This document shows, in pieces, positions 1 through 8,030 of a DNA stretch of 10,959 nt. The notes under the pieces are model-generated. The model did not search any database, was not told the origin of the DNA, and was given only the letters and a program-made list of their open reading frames with translations. Numbering within the stretch: position 1 is the stretch's first letter; every line of letters begins with the position of its first letter. The DNA comes from Desulfocapsaceae bacterium (GTDB lineage: Bacteria > Desulfobacterota > Desulfobulbia > Desulfobulbales > Desulfocapsaceae): assembly GCA_029934775.1 (NCBI GenBank), contig JAOZLO010000058.1, positions 1 to 10,959 of the forward strand, written 5' to 3'. The position numbers were made by a program, and so were the translations under genes.

Positions 1-1528
<1,528 letters not shown>

Positions 1529-1555
1529 TCAATTCTCCCTTAATCTACAGAATCT

Positions 1556-1572
1556 TTTTATCAAAGATAAAA
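1556..1572. other. Small hairpin in the groES-groEL gap
   Basis: TTTTATC (1556-1562), three-base loop AAA, GATAAAA (1566-1572): a perfect seven-pair stem, AT-rich and without a following U tract in the coding direction, so not a standard terminator. It may be an mRNA processing or stability element between the two cistrons, or chance. Confidence 0.3.
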
Positions 1573-1600
1573 TTATACTCTTTGTTGTTTTTATTGTCTT
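1572..1600 (-). promoter_or_regulatory. Possible internal promoter for groEL
   Basis: In the groES-groEL gap, minus strand, AAGACA (1600-1595) is followed by 17 bases and a perfect TATAAT (1577-1572). The predicted start is near 1565, about 40 bases before groEL. The surroundings are AT-rich, so a chance match is plausible; it would allow groEL to be made in excess of groES. Confidence 0.25.
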
Positions 1601-1611
1601 AAATGGATTTA

Positions 1612-1899
1612 TTATTCGATAACTCCAAGAATGTCATCTTCGCGCATGATGAGAAAATCTTCCCCGTCAAGCTTGACGTCAGTTCCACCATACTTGGAAA
1701 AAAGCACACGATCACCAACAGAAACCTGGAGTGCAACTCTATCACCCTTATCACTAACCTTACCAGGCCCTACAGCTACAATCTCACCCTCGGCCGGCTT
1801 CTCTTTAGCAGAATCCGGTATAATGATACCACCTGCTGTTACCTCTTCTTCTGCCAACCTTTTTACCAGTAAACGATCGTTCAATGGACGAATCTTCAT
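1612..1899 (-). CDS. groES: 10 kDa co-chaperonin GroES
   Basis: Heptameric lid that closes the GroEL chamber during ATP-driven folding in the cytoplasm. The protein starts [14 protein letters not shown] and is 95 residues, the usual GroES size. The mobile-loop region ([19 protein letters not shown], about residues 16-34) and the C-terminal [22 protein letters not shown] are typical. A longer reading from ATG 1914 adds MQEEV, but that stretch consists of the ribosome-binding site AGGAGG, which sits five bases before ATG 1899. The shorter start also matches the family N-terminus. First gene of the groESL operon, with a promoter candidate at 2020-2047. Confidence 0.97.
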   Translation of the reverse strand: MKIRPLNDRLLVKRLAEEEVTAGGIIIPDSAKEKPAEGEIVAVGPGKVSDKGDRVALQVSVGDRVLFSKYGGTDVKLDGEDFLIMREDDILGVIE

Positions 1900-1910
1900 T
1901 ACTTCCTCCT
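1897..1910 (-). promoter_or_regulatory. Strong ribosome-binding site that fixes the groES start
   Basis: On the minus strand, AGGAGG (1910-1905) is followed by the five-base spacer AAGTA and ATG (1899-1897). This near-perfect anti-16S match rules against the upstream in-frame ATG at 1914, which would place the site inside the coding region. Confidence 0.85.
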
Positions 1911-1939
1911 GCATTACAAATGATTTATTTCTAAAAAAG
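1902..1939 (-). promoter_or_regulatory. Possible fourU-like RNA thermometer over the groES ribosome site
   Basis: In the groES leader, CUUUUUU (1939-1933) can pair with GGAGGAAG sequence of the ribosome site (1908-1902): seven consecutive pairs, C-G, three U-A and three U-G, closing a loop of about 24 bases. Short weak U-rich helices masking a Shine-Dalgarno are the known fourU thermometer design in heat-shock mRNAs. Here the pairing is only inferred by hand, and a run of U opposite a purine-rich site can occur by chance. Confidence 0.25.
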
Positions 1940-2019
1940 GGCCCATCGATTATTTAATACTATGGAATCCCGTGTTAATTGATACCCGATTTACGGGCGA
2001 CCACAAAAATCTGGCCTAG

Positions 2020-2047
2020 ACTATATGATTGGATTTTTAAAAATCAA
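2020..2047 (-). promoter_or_regulatory. Candidate groESL promoter (sigma70-like, with some sigma32-like features)
   Basis: Minus strand: TTGATT (2047-2042), 16-base spacer, TATAGT (2025-2020). This matches 4/6 and 5/6 of the sigma70 consensus and predicts a start near 2012 and a leader of about 110 bases. The -35 is embedded in CCCTTGATT and the -10 in AATCATATA, which partly resemble the heat-shock sigma32 boxes (CTTGAAA and CCCCATnTA) with an 11-base gap, so either or both factors could read it. The spacer contains a 14-base perfect palindrome, GATTTTTAAAAATC (2032-2045). No CIRCE operator (TTAGCACTC-N9-GAGTGCTAA) is present. The prediction is by eye only. Confidence 0.5.
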
Positions 2048-2130
2048 GGGCGAAAATTTAAAAAAAATATGCTCTCATGTTTTCTCAAGAACTTTAACGT
2101 AACAAATTAAAATAACACCAATAACATGAT

Positions 2131-3213
2131 CTAACCACAGCGAACAAGCCACTTGAACGGATCGTCAACTTCTCCCCTTTGGATAGCTTGCAGCTCCACA
2201 AACAACCTGGAGGACAACTCGCCGGTTTCACCTCCATTAATCAAGCAGGATTCTTCTTTGTAATAAAGTTCACCGATAGGAGAGATGACAGCTGCGGTTC
2301 CCGTTCCAAACGCCTCTTTCAATCGACCATTTCGGTTTGCCTCAAGGACTTCTCCTATTGAAATTTTCCGCTCGACGACATGTATACCCCACATATTCGA
2401 AAGTTTAATAACAGAGTCCCTTGTTAAACCAGGAAGAATTGTACCTTCAAGGGGAGGAGTTATCAGCTCATCATCTATTCTAAAAAAGATATTGCTGGTT
2501 CCCACCTCTTCAATATATTTGTGTTCACAACCATCCAGCCATAAAACCTGTGTACAGCCAAATTTTCTTGCCAGCTCAGAGGTGTAAAGAGAGGCGGCAT
2601 AATTGCAGGCAGCTTTCACATGACCAACGCCTCCCTTCACCGCTCGAACATGTTCATCACTGACATAAATTTTTGTCGGCTTGCAACCCTCTTTATAATA
2701 TGCCCCAACCGGACTCAAGATTATATAGAAATAGTATTCATTCGAAGGCCTGACACCTATAGCTGGTTCTACTCCTATCATTGTAGGACGGATATAGAGT
2801 GTGGTATCTTCTGCTGCCGGGATCCAACCCTTTTCAAGATAGAGAAGCCCCTTAAGCGCCTTTAATACACTTTCCACCGGGAATCTCGGCATACACAACC
2901 GTAAAGCAGACTCATTCATTCGCTCAAGGTTATCTTTTGGCCTGAAAAGAAAGATCTGATCATCTTTTCCACGGTAGGCCTTTAATCCTTCAAAAACAGC
3001 CTGGCCATAATGAAACACCATCGCCGCAGGATGCAGCTGGAAATCCCTGCAAGGGCATATTTTTGCGTCATGCCAGCCATTTTCTCTATCCCATTTCATT
3101 AAAAACATATGGTCTGTGAAATGGACTCCAAAACCCAGCTTATCCTGAGACGGTTTCTCTTTTCGCTGGTCCACAGCTACCTTTTCCAGTGTAACCTCAA
3201 CATCTTTCCACAT
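2131..3213 (-). CDS. ilvE: Branched-chain amino acid aminotransferase
   Basis: PLP-dependent class IV aminotransferase of the cytoplasm that interconverts leucine, isoleucine and valine with their 2-oxo acids, using 2-oxoglutarate/glutamate. It is 360 residues, the length of the eukaryote-like bacterial subgroup rather than the roughly 310-residue E. coli IlvE. The N-terminal LGFGVHFTDHMF (26-37) and FHYGQAVFEGLKAYRG (67-82) fit that subgroup. The PLP Schiff-base lysine is predicted as K200 in GGVGHVKAACNYAAS; EEVGTSNIFF (235-244), GTILPGLTRDSVI (257-269) and EAFGTGTAAVISPI (300-313) are the cofactor-phosphate and substrate-side loops. ATG 3213 has AGGAGA eight bases upstream. It lies upstream of groES on the same strand but is separated by about 230 bases with a separate promoter, so it is probably its own unit. 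It diverges from the AI-2E-family gene. Whether it mainly makes or degrades branched-chain amino acids cannot be told. Confidence 0.95.
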   Translation of the reverse strand: MWKDVEVTLEKVAVDQRKEKPSQDKLGFGVHFTDHMFLMKWDRENGWHDAKICPCRDFQLHPAAMVFHYGQAVFEGLKAYRGKDDQIFLFRPKDNLERMNESALRLCMPRFPVESVLKALKGLLYLEKGWIPAAEDTTLYIRPTMIGVEPAIGVRPSNEYYFYIILSPVGAYYKEGCKPTKIYVSDEHVRAVKGGVGHVKAACNYAASLYTSELARKFGCTQVLWLDGCEHKYIEEVGTSNIFFRIDDELITPPLEGTILPGLTRDSVIKLSNMWGIHVVERKISIGEVLEANRNGRLKEAFGTGTAAVISPIGELYYKEESCLINGGETGELSSRLFVELQAIQRGEVDDPFKWLVRCG

Positions 3214-3246
3214 TATCTCTATCTCCTCGCTGCCATTTATTTTTCT

Positions 3247-3274
3247 TTGCTTAATCCTTCAGAGGATATATACT
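3247..3274 (+). promoter_or_regulatory. Weak candidate promoter for the AI-2E-family gene
   Basis: Plus strand TTGCTT (3247-3252), 16-base spacer, TATACT (3269-3274), with a start expected near 3281 and a leader of about 40 bases. The -35 is poor (3/6), the -10 good (5/6). Confidence 0.25.
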
Positions 3275-3295
3275 TTTCCATTTACTGTTTATCAG
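3267..3295 (-). promoter_or_regulatory. Weak candidate promoter for ilvE
   Basis: Minus strand CTGATA (3295-3290), 17-base spacer, TATATA (3272-3267), about 55 bases before the ilvE ATG. Its -10 overlaps that of the opposing candidate promoter for the plus-strand gene. Matches are 4/6 and 5/6 to sigma70. Confidence 0.25.
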
Positions 3296-3322
3296 AAAAT
3301 CGAAGGGGTTTTATAGAACATA

Positions 3323-4405
3323 ATGAACACAACAGACAGATCACTTCCGCCCAACCCTATCGGCATAAAATATTTTCTTCTGGTTTTCCTGATTTCTATC
3401 TTCTTTTTCGGTAGGATACTCTGGCCATTCTGGTCTGTTCTCATTCTTTCGTTCCTGCTGACCAACCTTTTCCGGCCAATTTATATTTTCCTGATCAAAA
3501 AACTACCAGAATCTGTCGCCTCAGTTTTAACCTGCCTGCTTATCATTGCCATTGTCTTCATCCCTCTGGTTTATTTTATCCTGGCCCTGACCGATGAGGC
3601 GCTCAATCTCTACAACTGGGGACGGGACAGCAGGGTTGCTCTTCGGCTTCAATTGTTTATCCAGGAAAGCCCCCTCATCCTGCAACTGCAGGAACAACTT
3701 AAGGAAGTTGGTTTTGAGTTTAATCCCTCACAGATTTCAGATTCGTTTTCCTATCTGGCAAAAAAAGGCGGGCTACTGCTCTACAGCCAGGCGAGCGCCT
3801 GGGCAGCCAATATTCTCCAGTTCCTTTTTCTCTTCTTTTTTATGATCCTGGTAATCTTTTTCCTTTTGATAGACCAGCCAAAACTTATTGACTACATGAT
3901 TAAACTCTCCCCCCTTCCAGAGGACGAAAATCGCATTCTCATTGACAAGTTCCAGGAAATCGCCAATGCTATTTTGAAAGGGAACGGTATATGCGGGCTT
4001 ATTCAAGGAATACTTGGAGGTTCCGTATTTTCCATTCTTGGCCTGAACTCTCCTCTTCTCTGGGGAGCCATAATGGCAATCCTTGCCTTTTTACCAATCT
4101 TCGGAGTCGGTCTTGTAATGATTCCAGCATCGATCATTCTGGTATTAAGTGATAGAGTAGGTGCAGGTATCTTCCTTTTTATCTTTTATATCTTCCTCTC
4201 ATTCAGTATCGAATATCTGGTAAAACCAAAAATGGTCGGGAACCAGGTAAAAATGCACACTCTTCTCGTTTTTCTCTCAATCATTGGTGGGTTAAGCGTT
4301 TATGGTGTTCTGGGAATCATTTACGGCCCACTTATCATCACTGCCTTCCTGACCCTCTCTGACATTTATCTGAAACGATATGATCAATATGTTCAGGATA
4401 TGTAG
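3323..4405 (+). CDS. AI-2E/PerM-family integral membrane transporter
   Basis: Inner-membrane protein of the AI-2 exporter superfamily (TqsA/YdiK/PerM type), 360 residues, the usual family length. Hydrophobic segments lie at roughly 16-34, 36-58, 64-90, 163-183, 222-242, 244-270, 273-296 and 311-345. The long polar stretch 92-160 between the third and fourth segments is the typical soluble insertion. The conserved C-terminal block is clear: LAFLPIFGVG (254-263), then EYLVKPKMVGNQVKMHTLLVFLS around 297-319 and GVLGIIYGPLI (328-338). Family members have been linked to autoinducer-2 export, Na+/H+ exchange or other small-molecule efflux, so the substrate here is unknown. ATG 3323 is chosen from the family N-terminus; the ribosome site before it is weak (AAGGGG is about 17 bases away). 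The gene ends 28 bases from the convergent amidohydrolase stop, with no clear terminator between. Confidence 0.9.
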   Translation: MNTTDRSLPPNPIGIKYFLLVFLISIFFFGRILWPFWSVLILSFLLTNLFRPIYIFLIKKLPESVASVLTCLLIIAIVFIPLVYFILALTDEALNLYNWGRDSRVALRLQLFIQESPLILQLQEQLKEVGFEFNPSQISDSFSYLAKKGGLLLYSQASAWAANILQFLFLFFFMILVIFFLLIDQPKLIDYMIKLSPLPEDENRILIDKFQEIANAILKGNGICGLIQGILGGSVFSILGLNSPLLWGAIMAILAFLPIFGVGLVMIPASIILVLSDRVGAGIFLFIFYIFLSFSIEYLVKPKMVGNQVKMHTLLVFLSIIGGLSVYGVLGIIYGPLIITAFLTLSDIYLKRYDQYVQDM

Positions 4406-4433
4406 TTTCGCAAAAATAATATAACAGCTCCGG

Positions 4434-5657
4434 TTACACAACACTTTTTACCGGGTTTTTCCTGTACATCGCGCATGGTTTGCCATCCAGATAGATATCT
4501 TCCAGATATGAGAGTTTTCGGGGGAGCTGGGCGGGAGTTCCTCTAGCCACCAGAAAAGTTGCCGGCCTGCCGACCTGCAGCAATCCCATTTCCTTATCCA
4601 ACCCAAGAAGTTTTGCACCATTATACGTCGCGCATCTCACTATTTCCGGCAAACTAAAACCAGCTTTTTTATATAATTTCATCTCCTCAACCATGGACTC
4701 CCCATGGAGTACCCCAAGACTACCGGCATCAGTCCCAAGAGCAAGAGACACTCCCGACTCTCTTGCAATCGCCATCTGCTCAAGTTGATGTTCCATGGTT
4801 CTGTTGATCACCCGATAGTCACCATTGCTTTTGTGGGAGTCAAAATTTTCAGCATACGCCTTCATCGTATAGACAGTGGGAACCCAGACAGTCCCCTTCT
4901 CAGCCATCAGTTCCAGATTATCTTTTCCCATAAAAAATCCGTGCTCAATGGAATGACACCCTCCCTCCAGTGCAGATTTTACCGGAAGATGGCCGTTGGC
5001 ATGTACCATCACCTTCTTCCCTTTTTCTCCGGCCACCCGGACAAGTGCTGAAATTTCTTCAATATTGAACTGACTCTCGGTTTCCTTTGCATAAACATTG
5101 AGACTGTTGAGCCCTGAATTTACAAGTTTTACCCAGTCAACCTCTTCACTTTCCATTAAAAATGAGGCGGCCAGTGTTTGTCCCGGTTCCGGAAACCTGC
5201 CGATAAGCCTGCCATAACGATCTTTCTGCCTCCAGGCCCGCCCTGCTGATTTAACTTGCACAGGAAAATTTCCATCTAACTCATCCCTGTGCCGCAAAGC
5301 ATATCCTCCCCAGTCGCCAGCATCTCTTATGGCAAGAACCCCATGGCTCAAAAGATAATGGAGATGGCGATTAATGACCGGTTGCAAATCATCATACCCC
5401 GCTGTAAGCTGGCTCTTTCTCAGCTCCTGATTAATAGTACCGGACATAAAAAGATGGATATGACTATCAACAAGAGGAGGTAGAAGTGTGCAGTGAGATA
5501 AATCCGTAACATTTGGGATATCATGGCCGTTTTCAGCGGTGTAGTGTTCCATACCGGCTATACAGCCATTTTCTATCTCCAGGAGCACCTTCTCACGAAC
5601 CGGACCACCGCTGCCATCCAACAGCCATCCAGCAAAAATGTAATGCGTAGTGTTCAT
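4434..5657 (-). CDS. Metal-dependent amidohydrolase (imidazolonepropionase/prolidase-like)
   Basis: Hydrolase of the amidohydrolase superfamily (TIM-barrel with a small N- and C-terminal beta domain), 407 residues and no signal peptide, so cytoplasmic. Predicted metal and catalytic residues are all present: H66 and H68 in VDSHIHLF, K177 in DWVKLVNSG (the likely carboxylated bridging lysine), H219 in VMVHANGH, H239 in CHSIEHGF and D310 in ALGTDAGS. The N-terminal GWLLDGSGGPV and C-terminal ATYNGAKLLGLDKEMGLLQVGRPATFLVAR are characteristic of the imidazolonepropionase-like and Xaa-Pro dipeptidase-like branch. Substrate could be a dipeptide, a lactam or another cyclic amide; it cannot be chosen from the sequence. 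Start: ATG 5657 follows GGTGA at five bases, and an in-frame stop lies just upstream at 5661-5663, which fixes the N-terminus. It stands alone between a convergent and a divergent neighbour. Confidence 0.88.
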   Translation of the reverse strand: MNTTHYIFAGWLLDGSGGPVREKVLLEIENGCIAGMEHYTAENGHDIPNVTDLSHCTLLPPLVDSHIHLFMSGTINQELRKSQLTAGYDDLQPVINRHLHYLLSHGVLAIRDAGDWGGYALRHRDELDGNFPVQVKSAGRAWRQKDRYGRLIGRFPEPGQTLAASFLMESEEVDWVKLVNSGLNSLNVYAKETESQFNIEEISALVRVAGEKGKKVMVHANGHLPVKSALEGGCHSIEHGFFMGKDNLELMAEKGTVWVPTVYTMKAYAENFDSHKSNGDYRVINRTMEHQLEQMAIARESGVSLALGTDAGSLGVLHGESMVEEMKLYKKAGFSLPEIVRCATYNGAKLLGLDKEMGLLQVGRPATFLVARGTPAQLPRKLSYLEDIYLDGKPCAMYRKNPVKSVV

Positions 5658-5676
5658 ATTTCACCATTTCAGGTTT

Positions 5677-5803
5677 GATGGCGCCGTAAAAACTCTTCAT
5701 CTGCTTCGTTGCTGTAAATTTTCTATCATTACGACGTACCCTAGTACGCCGAAATAATAGAAAATTTACGCGCCTCGCATATGAAGTTTTTTACTTAGCC
5801 ATC
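5677..5803. repeat. 127-base imperfect inverted repeat, likely hairpin-forming repeat or MITE-like element
   Basis: The two halves are near-complementary end to end around a CCTA loop (5740-5743). The inner stem pairs 5714-5739 with 5744-5769: 13 perfect pairs (GTAAATTTTCTAT at 5714-5726 with 5757-5769), then 10 more pairs interrupted by three mismatches. The outer arms match again at CTTCAT (5695-5700) with ATGAAG (5781-5786) and at the ends GATGGC (5677-5682) with GCCATC (5798-5803), with a less paired zone between. No coding frame crosses it and no clear target-site duplication is seen. It sits between two divergent genes. Such structures are commonly dispersed, non-coding mobile repeats; copy number cannot be judged from one window. 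Confidence 0.8.
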
Positions 5804-5817
5804 AGAAATTTCATGCT

Positions 5818-5846
5818 TTTACGAGATTATCAGGTTTAAGTAAGAT
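5818..5846 (+). promoter_or_regulatory. Weak candidate promoter for the metC-like gene
   Basis: TTTACG (5818-5823), 17-base spacer, TAAGAT (5841-5846); each box is 4/6 to sigma70. It lies just outside the inverted repeat and would give a leader of about 70 bases before TTG 5921. Confidence 0.25.
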
Positions 5847-5909
5847 GGCTAAATCTAATTTTTTTGTATCGTAACAAAGATAATAAGACAAGTTCAATCG
5901 CCATCGACC

Positions 5910-5923
5910 GGAGAAAAATATTG
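5910..5923 (+). promoter_or_regulatory. Ribosome-binding site that selects a TTG start for metC
   Basis: GGAG (5910-5913, extending to GGAGA) is seven bases before TTG 5921-5923. The earlier in-frame TTG at 5864 is preceded only by a T-rich run with no purine-rich site, so the inner TTG is preferred. Confidence 0.65.
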
Positions 5924-7090
5924 AAAGCCAAAACGAAAATCATCAACCATTTCTGGACCGCCGATACCCCTGTCGACAGGTTACCTACAACCATAAACCC
6001 TCCTGTATATCGCGGCTCCACCGTTCTGTTTGATAATTTTGAAGATATGTGCCTGGCAGGAAAAGGACAGTATGACGGTATCACCTATGGAACTGATCGA
6101 TTTCCAGTACAAAGATCCCTGGAGGAAGCACTCAGAGAGCTTGAAAATGGTTTTGTAACCCGTGTATTTCCTTCCGGTATTTCCGCCATCCAGAACAGTT
6201 TATATGCTTTTACAAAAAGTGGTGATCATATACTGGTCGTTGATAACGCCTATGGTCCCGGGGTAAGGTTTTGTAAAAAAATTCTCGCCCGATTCAATGT
6301 CGAGACGACCTTCATCCCACCCTCTGCAGGCGAAGATATAGAGCAGTACATCAGACCCAATACCGTTTTGATACTGCTCGAATCCCCGGGTTCAAACACC
6401 TTTGAAATTCAGGATATACCCGCGATTACCGCTATTGCCGAAAAAAGAAACATCATAACAGCCCTGGATAACACCTGGGCTACCCCCCTTAACCTGAAGC
6501 CATTTGACTTAGGCGTTGATATTTCTATCCAGGCAGTTTCGAAATATATCTCGGGTTATTCAGACGTACTGATGGGCGCAGTCACTGTTAATGAAAAATA
6601 TAGCCAAATGTTTAGTGACTACTACTCACTGACAGAACTGTACACCCCTGACAGTGAGTGCTACCTGGCCCTACGTGGGTTAAAAACACTTTCCACCAGA
6701 TTAAGGCAACATGAAAGCTCAGCTCTGCAGGTTGCCGCTCGACTGCAAGAGCACGAAAAGATTGATACGGTAATTCATCCCGCACTGCCGGACCACGCGG
6801 AGCACCATCTCTGGAAACGTGATTTCAGCGGATCATCCGGCCTCTTTGCTTTCACATTCAAAAAAGATTATTCCGCAGAAGAACTTGCTCTGTTCATAAA
6901 CGCACTTGATTTCTTCGGCCTTGGTTACAGCTGGGGCGGCTATAAAAGTCTTTTAACAGCTGCCAGGCAAAGGCGTAATACCCCGTCAATTTATGCTGGT
7001 AAAACAATCATCAGACTAAATATCGGCCTGGAAGATCCCGATGATCTCATTCTCGATCTTGAAAGAGGAATGACCAGACTACCCTTCTGA
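5921..7090 (+). CDS. metC: Cystathionine beta-lyase (MetC-type, Cys/Met metabolism PLP enzyme)
   Basis: Cytoplasmic PLP enzyme that splits cystathionine into homocysteine, pyruvate and ammonia in methionine synthesis. Residue numbers are from TTG 5921, which gives 389 residues, close to E. coli MetC (395). Family features: NPPVYRGSTVLF (26-37), PSGISAIQ near the cofactor phosphate (84-91), LESPGSNTFEIQD (153-165), the cofactor aspartate in LDNTWATP (182-189), and the Schiff-base lysine K208 in AVSKYISGYSDVLMG. HPALPDHAEHHLWKRDFSGSSGLF (286-309) and GLGYSWGGYKSL (333-344) favour MetC over gamma-synthase or gamma-lyase. The start is TTG, supported by the ribosome site and by the family N-terminus (NHFWTADTPVDRLPT); no ATG is available. 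The 3' end overlaps the convergent dehydrogenase gene by 12 bases. The exact specificity (beta-lyase or a related Cys/Met lyase) is inferred from similarity. Confidence 0.88.
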   Translation: MKAKTKIINHFWTADTPVDRLPTTINPPVYRGSTVLFDNFEDMCLAGKGQYDGITYGTDRFPVQRSLEEALRELENGFVTRVFPSGISAIQNSLYAFTKSGDHILVVDNAYGPGVRFCKKILARFNVETTFIPPSAGEDIEQYIRPNTVLILLESPGSNTFEIQDIPAITAIAEKRNIITALDNTWATPLNLKPFDLGVDISIQAVSKYISGYSDVLMGAVTVNEKYSQMFSDYYSLTELYTPDSECYLALRGLKTLSTRLRQHESSALQVAARLQEHEKIDTVIHPALPDHAEHHLWKRDFSGSSGLFAFTFKKDYSAEELALFINALDFFGLGYSWGGYKSLLTAARQRRNTPSIYAGKTIIRLNIGLEDPDDLILDLERGMTRLPF

Positions 7091-7963
7091 CGTATATACT
7101 TTGAAAAGCGCCTGAGTTCCATAATCACCACCGCCCTGCTCCGCCAGTTTTTCATACAAGCTTTTTGCCAGGTCGAGGCCAGGCGTATCAAGGCCCAGTG
7201 TTTTTGCTGTTTCCGAGGCGATAGTCATGTCTTTGATAAAATGCTTCACATAAAATCCCGGCTCAAAATTTTCATCTATTATTCTTGGCCAGAGATTCGT
7301 CAGTGCCCAGCTTCTTGCTGCACCACTTTCTATATTTTTGAGTACAGAAGTGGCATCGAGGCCAGCCTTATTTGCATATGCCAGAGCTTCGGTGATACCC
7401 AACATTACACCAGCGATAATAATCTGATTACACATCTTGGTGTGCTGTCCACTTCCGGCAGCTCCCTGGTAAACGATATTTGTTCCCATAAGTTCAAAAA
7501 GGGGTAGAATTGTATCAAAAACTTCTTTTTCACCCCCTACCATAATGGACAATTTCCCATCCCGTGCACCCACATCTCCTCCAGAGACGGGGGCATCAAG
7601 AGAGAGAACTCCCTTTTCCCGCGCCTGGTCGGCTATGGTTGCCGCCAATTCTGGTTTTGAGGTTGTCATATCGATAACATACCCACCGGAAGCAATATTT
7701 TTCAGGATGCCCTCTTCACCCAGGTACACATCTTCAACATCAGGCGGGAAACCGACAATGGTAAATATGACCTGACATCTTGAAGCCAGAGCAGCAACAC
7801 TTTCTTCCCATACCGCACCCTCAGCAATAAGCTCCTCAGCTTTCTTTTTCGTGCGAGAATAAATATGTACCGGATAACTCCCTTTCATTAAGTGACGGAC
7901 CATACTTTTTCCCATCACGCCAGTCCCGATAAATCCAACATTTGTGTTCTGTGGTAAGATCAT
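7079..7963 (-). CDS. NAD(P)-dependent beta-hydroxyacid dehydrogenase (3-hydroxyisobutyrate dehydrogenase family)
   Basis: Cytoplasmic oxidoreductase of 294 residues, the normal family length. The Rossmann dinucleotide motif is GFIGTGVMG (10-18); SRTKKKAEEL (36-45) follows beta-2, where an Arg-Thr pair often goes with NADPH preference. The substrate-binding signature is DAPVSGGDVGARDGKLSIMVGG (123-144), the catalytic lysine is K176 in GSGQHTKMCNQ, and FIKDMTIA (242-249) is the conserved second active-site segment in the helical domain. Possible substrates are 3-hydroxyisobutyrate (valine breakdown), tartronate semialdehyde, or glyoxylate/succinic semialdehyde reduction; the sequence does not separate these. 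ATG 7963 has AAGGAG about six bases upstream. It lies 67 bases downstream of, and on the same strand as, the pseudokinase-protease gene, so co-transcription is possible. Its last codons overlap the end of metC. Confidence 0.9.
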   Translation of the reverse strand: MILPQNTNVGFIGTGVMGKSMVRHLMKGSYPVHIYSRTKKKAEELIAEGAVWEESVAALASRCQVIFTIVGFPPDVEDVYLGEEGILKNIASGGYVIDMTTSKPELAATIADQAREKGVLSLDAPVSGGDVGARDGKLSIMVGGEKEVFDTILPLFELMGTNIVYQGAAGSGQHTKMCNQIIIAGVMLGITEALAYANKAGLDATSVLKNIESGAARSWALTNLWPRIIDENFEPGFYVKHFIKDMTIASETAKTLGLDTPGLDLAKSLYEKLAEQGGGDYGTQALFKVYTSEG

Positions 7964-8030
7964 GAAAAACTCCTTTTATATTTGTTATTAAACTACTGGC
8001 ACCGTGCAACTTACTTATAGTACAACAAAT

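Noticed and set aside
1900..1914. Longer GroES start at ATG 1914 adding MQEEV
   Set aside because: The added codons are the Shine-Dalgarno AGGAGG itself, and the family N-terminus begins at [11 protein letters not shown].
1981..1998. Hairpin CCCG-ATTTA-CGGG in the groES leader as a regulatory element
   Set aside because: A four-pair stem is too short to separate from chance.
1900..2130. CIRCE/HrcA operator upstream of groES
   Set aside because: No TTAGCACTC-N9-GAGTGCTAA or close variant is present on either strand.
2050..2130. Intrinsic terminator after ilvE
   Set aside because: There is a run of eight T on the coding strand (near 2061-2070), but the sequence before it gives only a three- or four-pair stem, too weak to call.
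4406..4433. Bidirectional terminator between the transporter and amidohydrolase genes
   Set aside because: The 28-base gap is AT-rich with no inverted repeat of useful length.
5864..5866. TTG 5864 as the metC start
   Set aside because: It has no ribosome site and would add 19 residues not typical of the family; TTG 5921 has GGAGA at the right distance.
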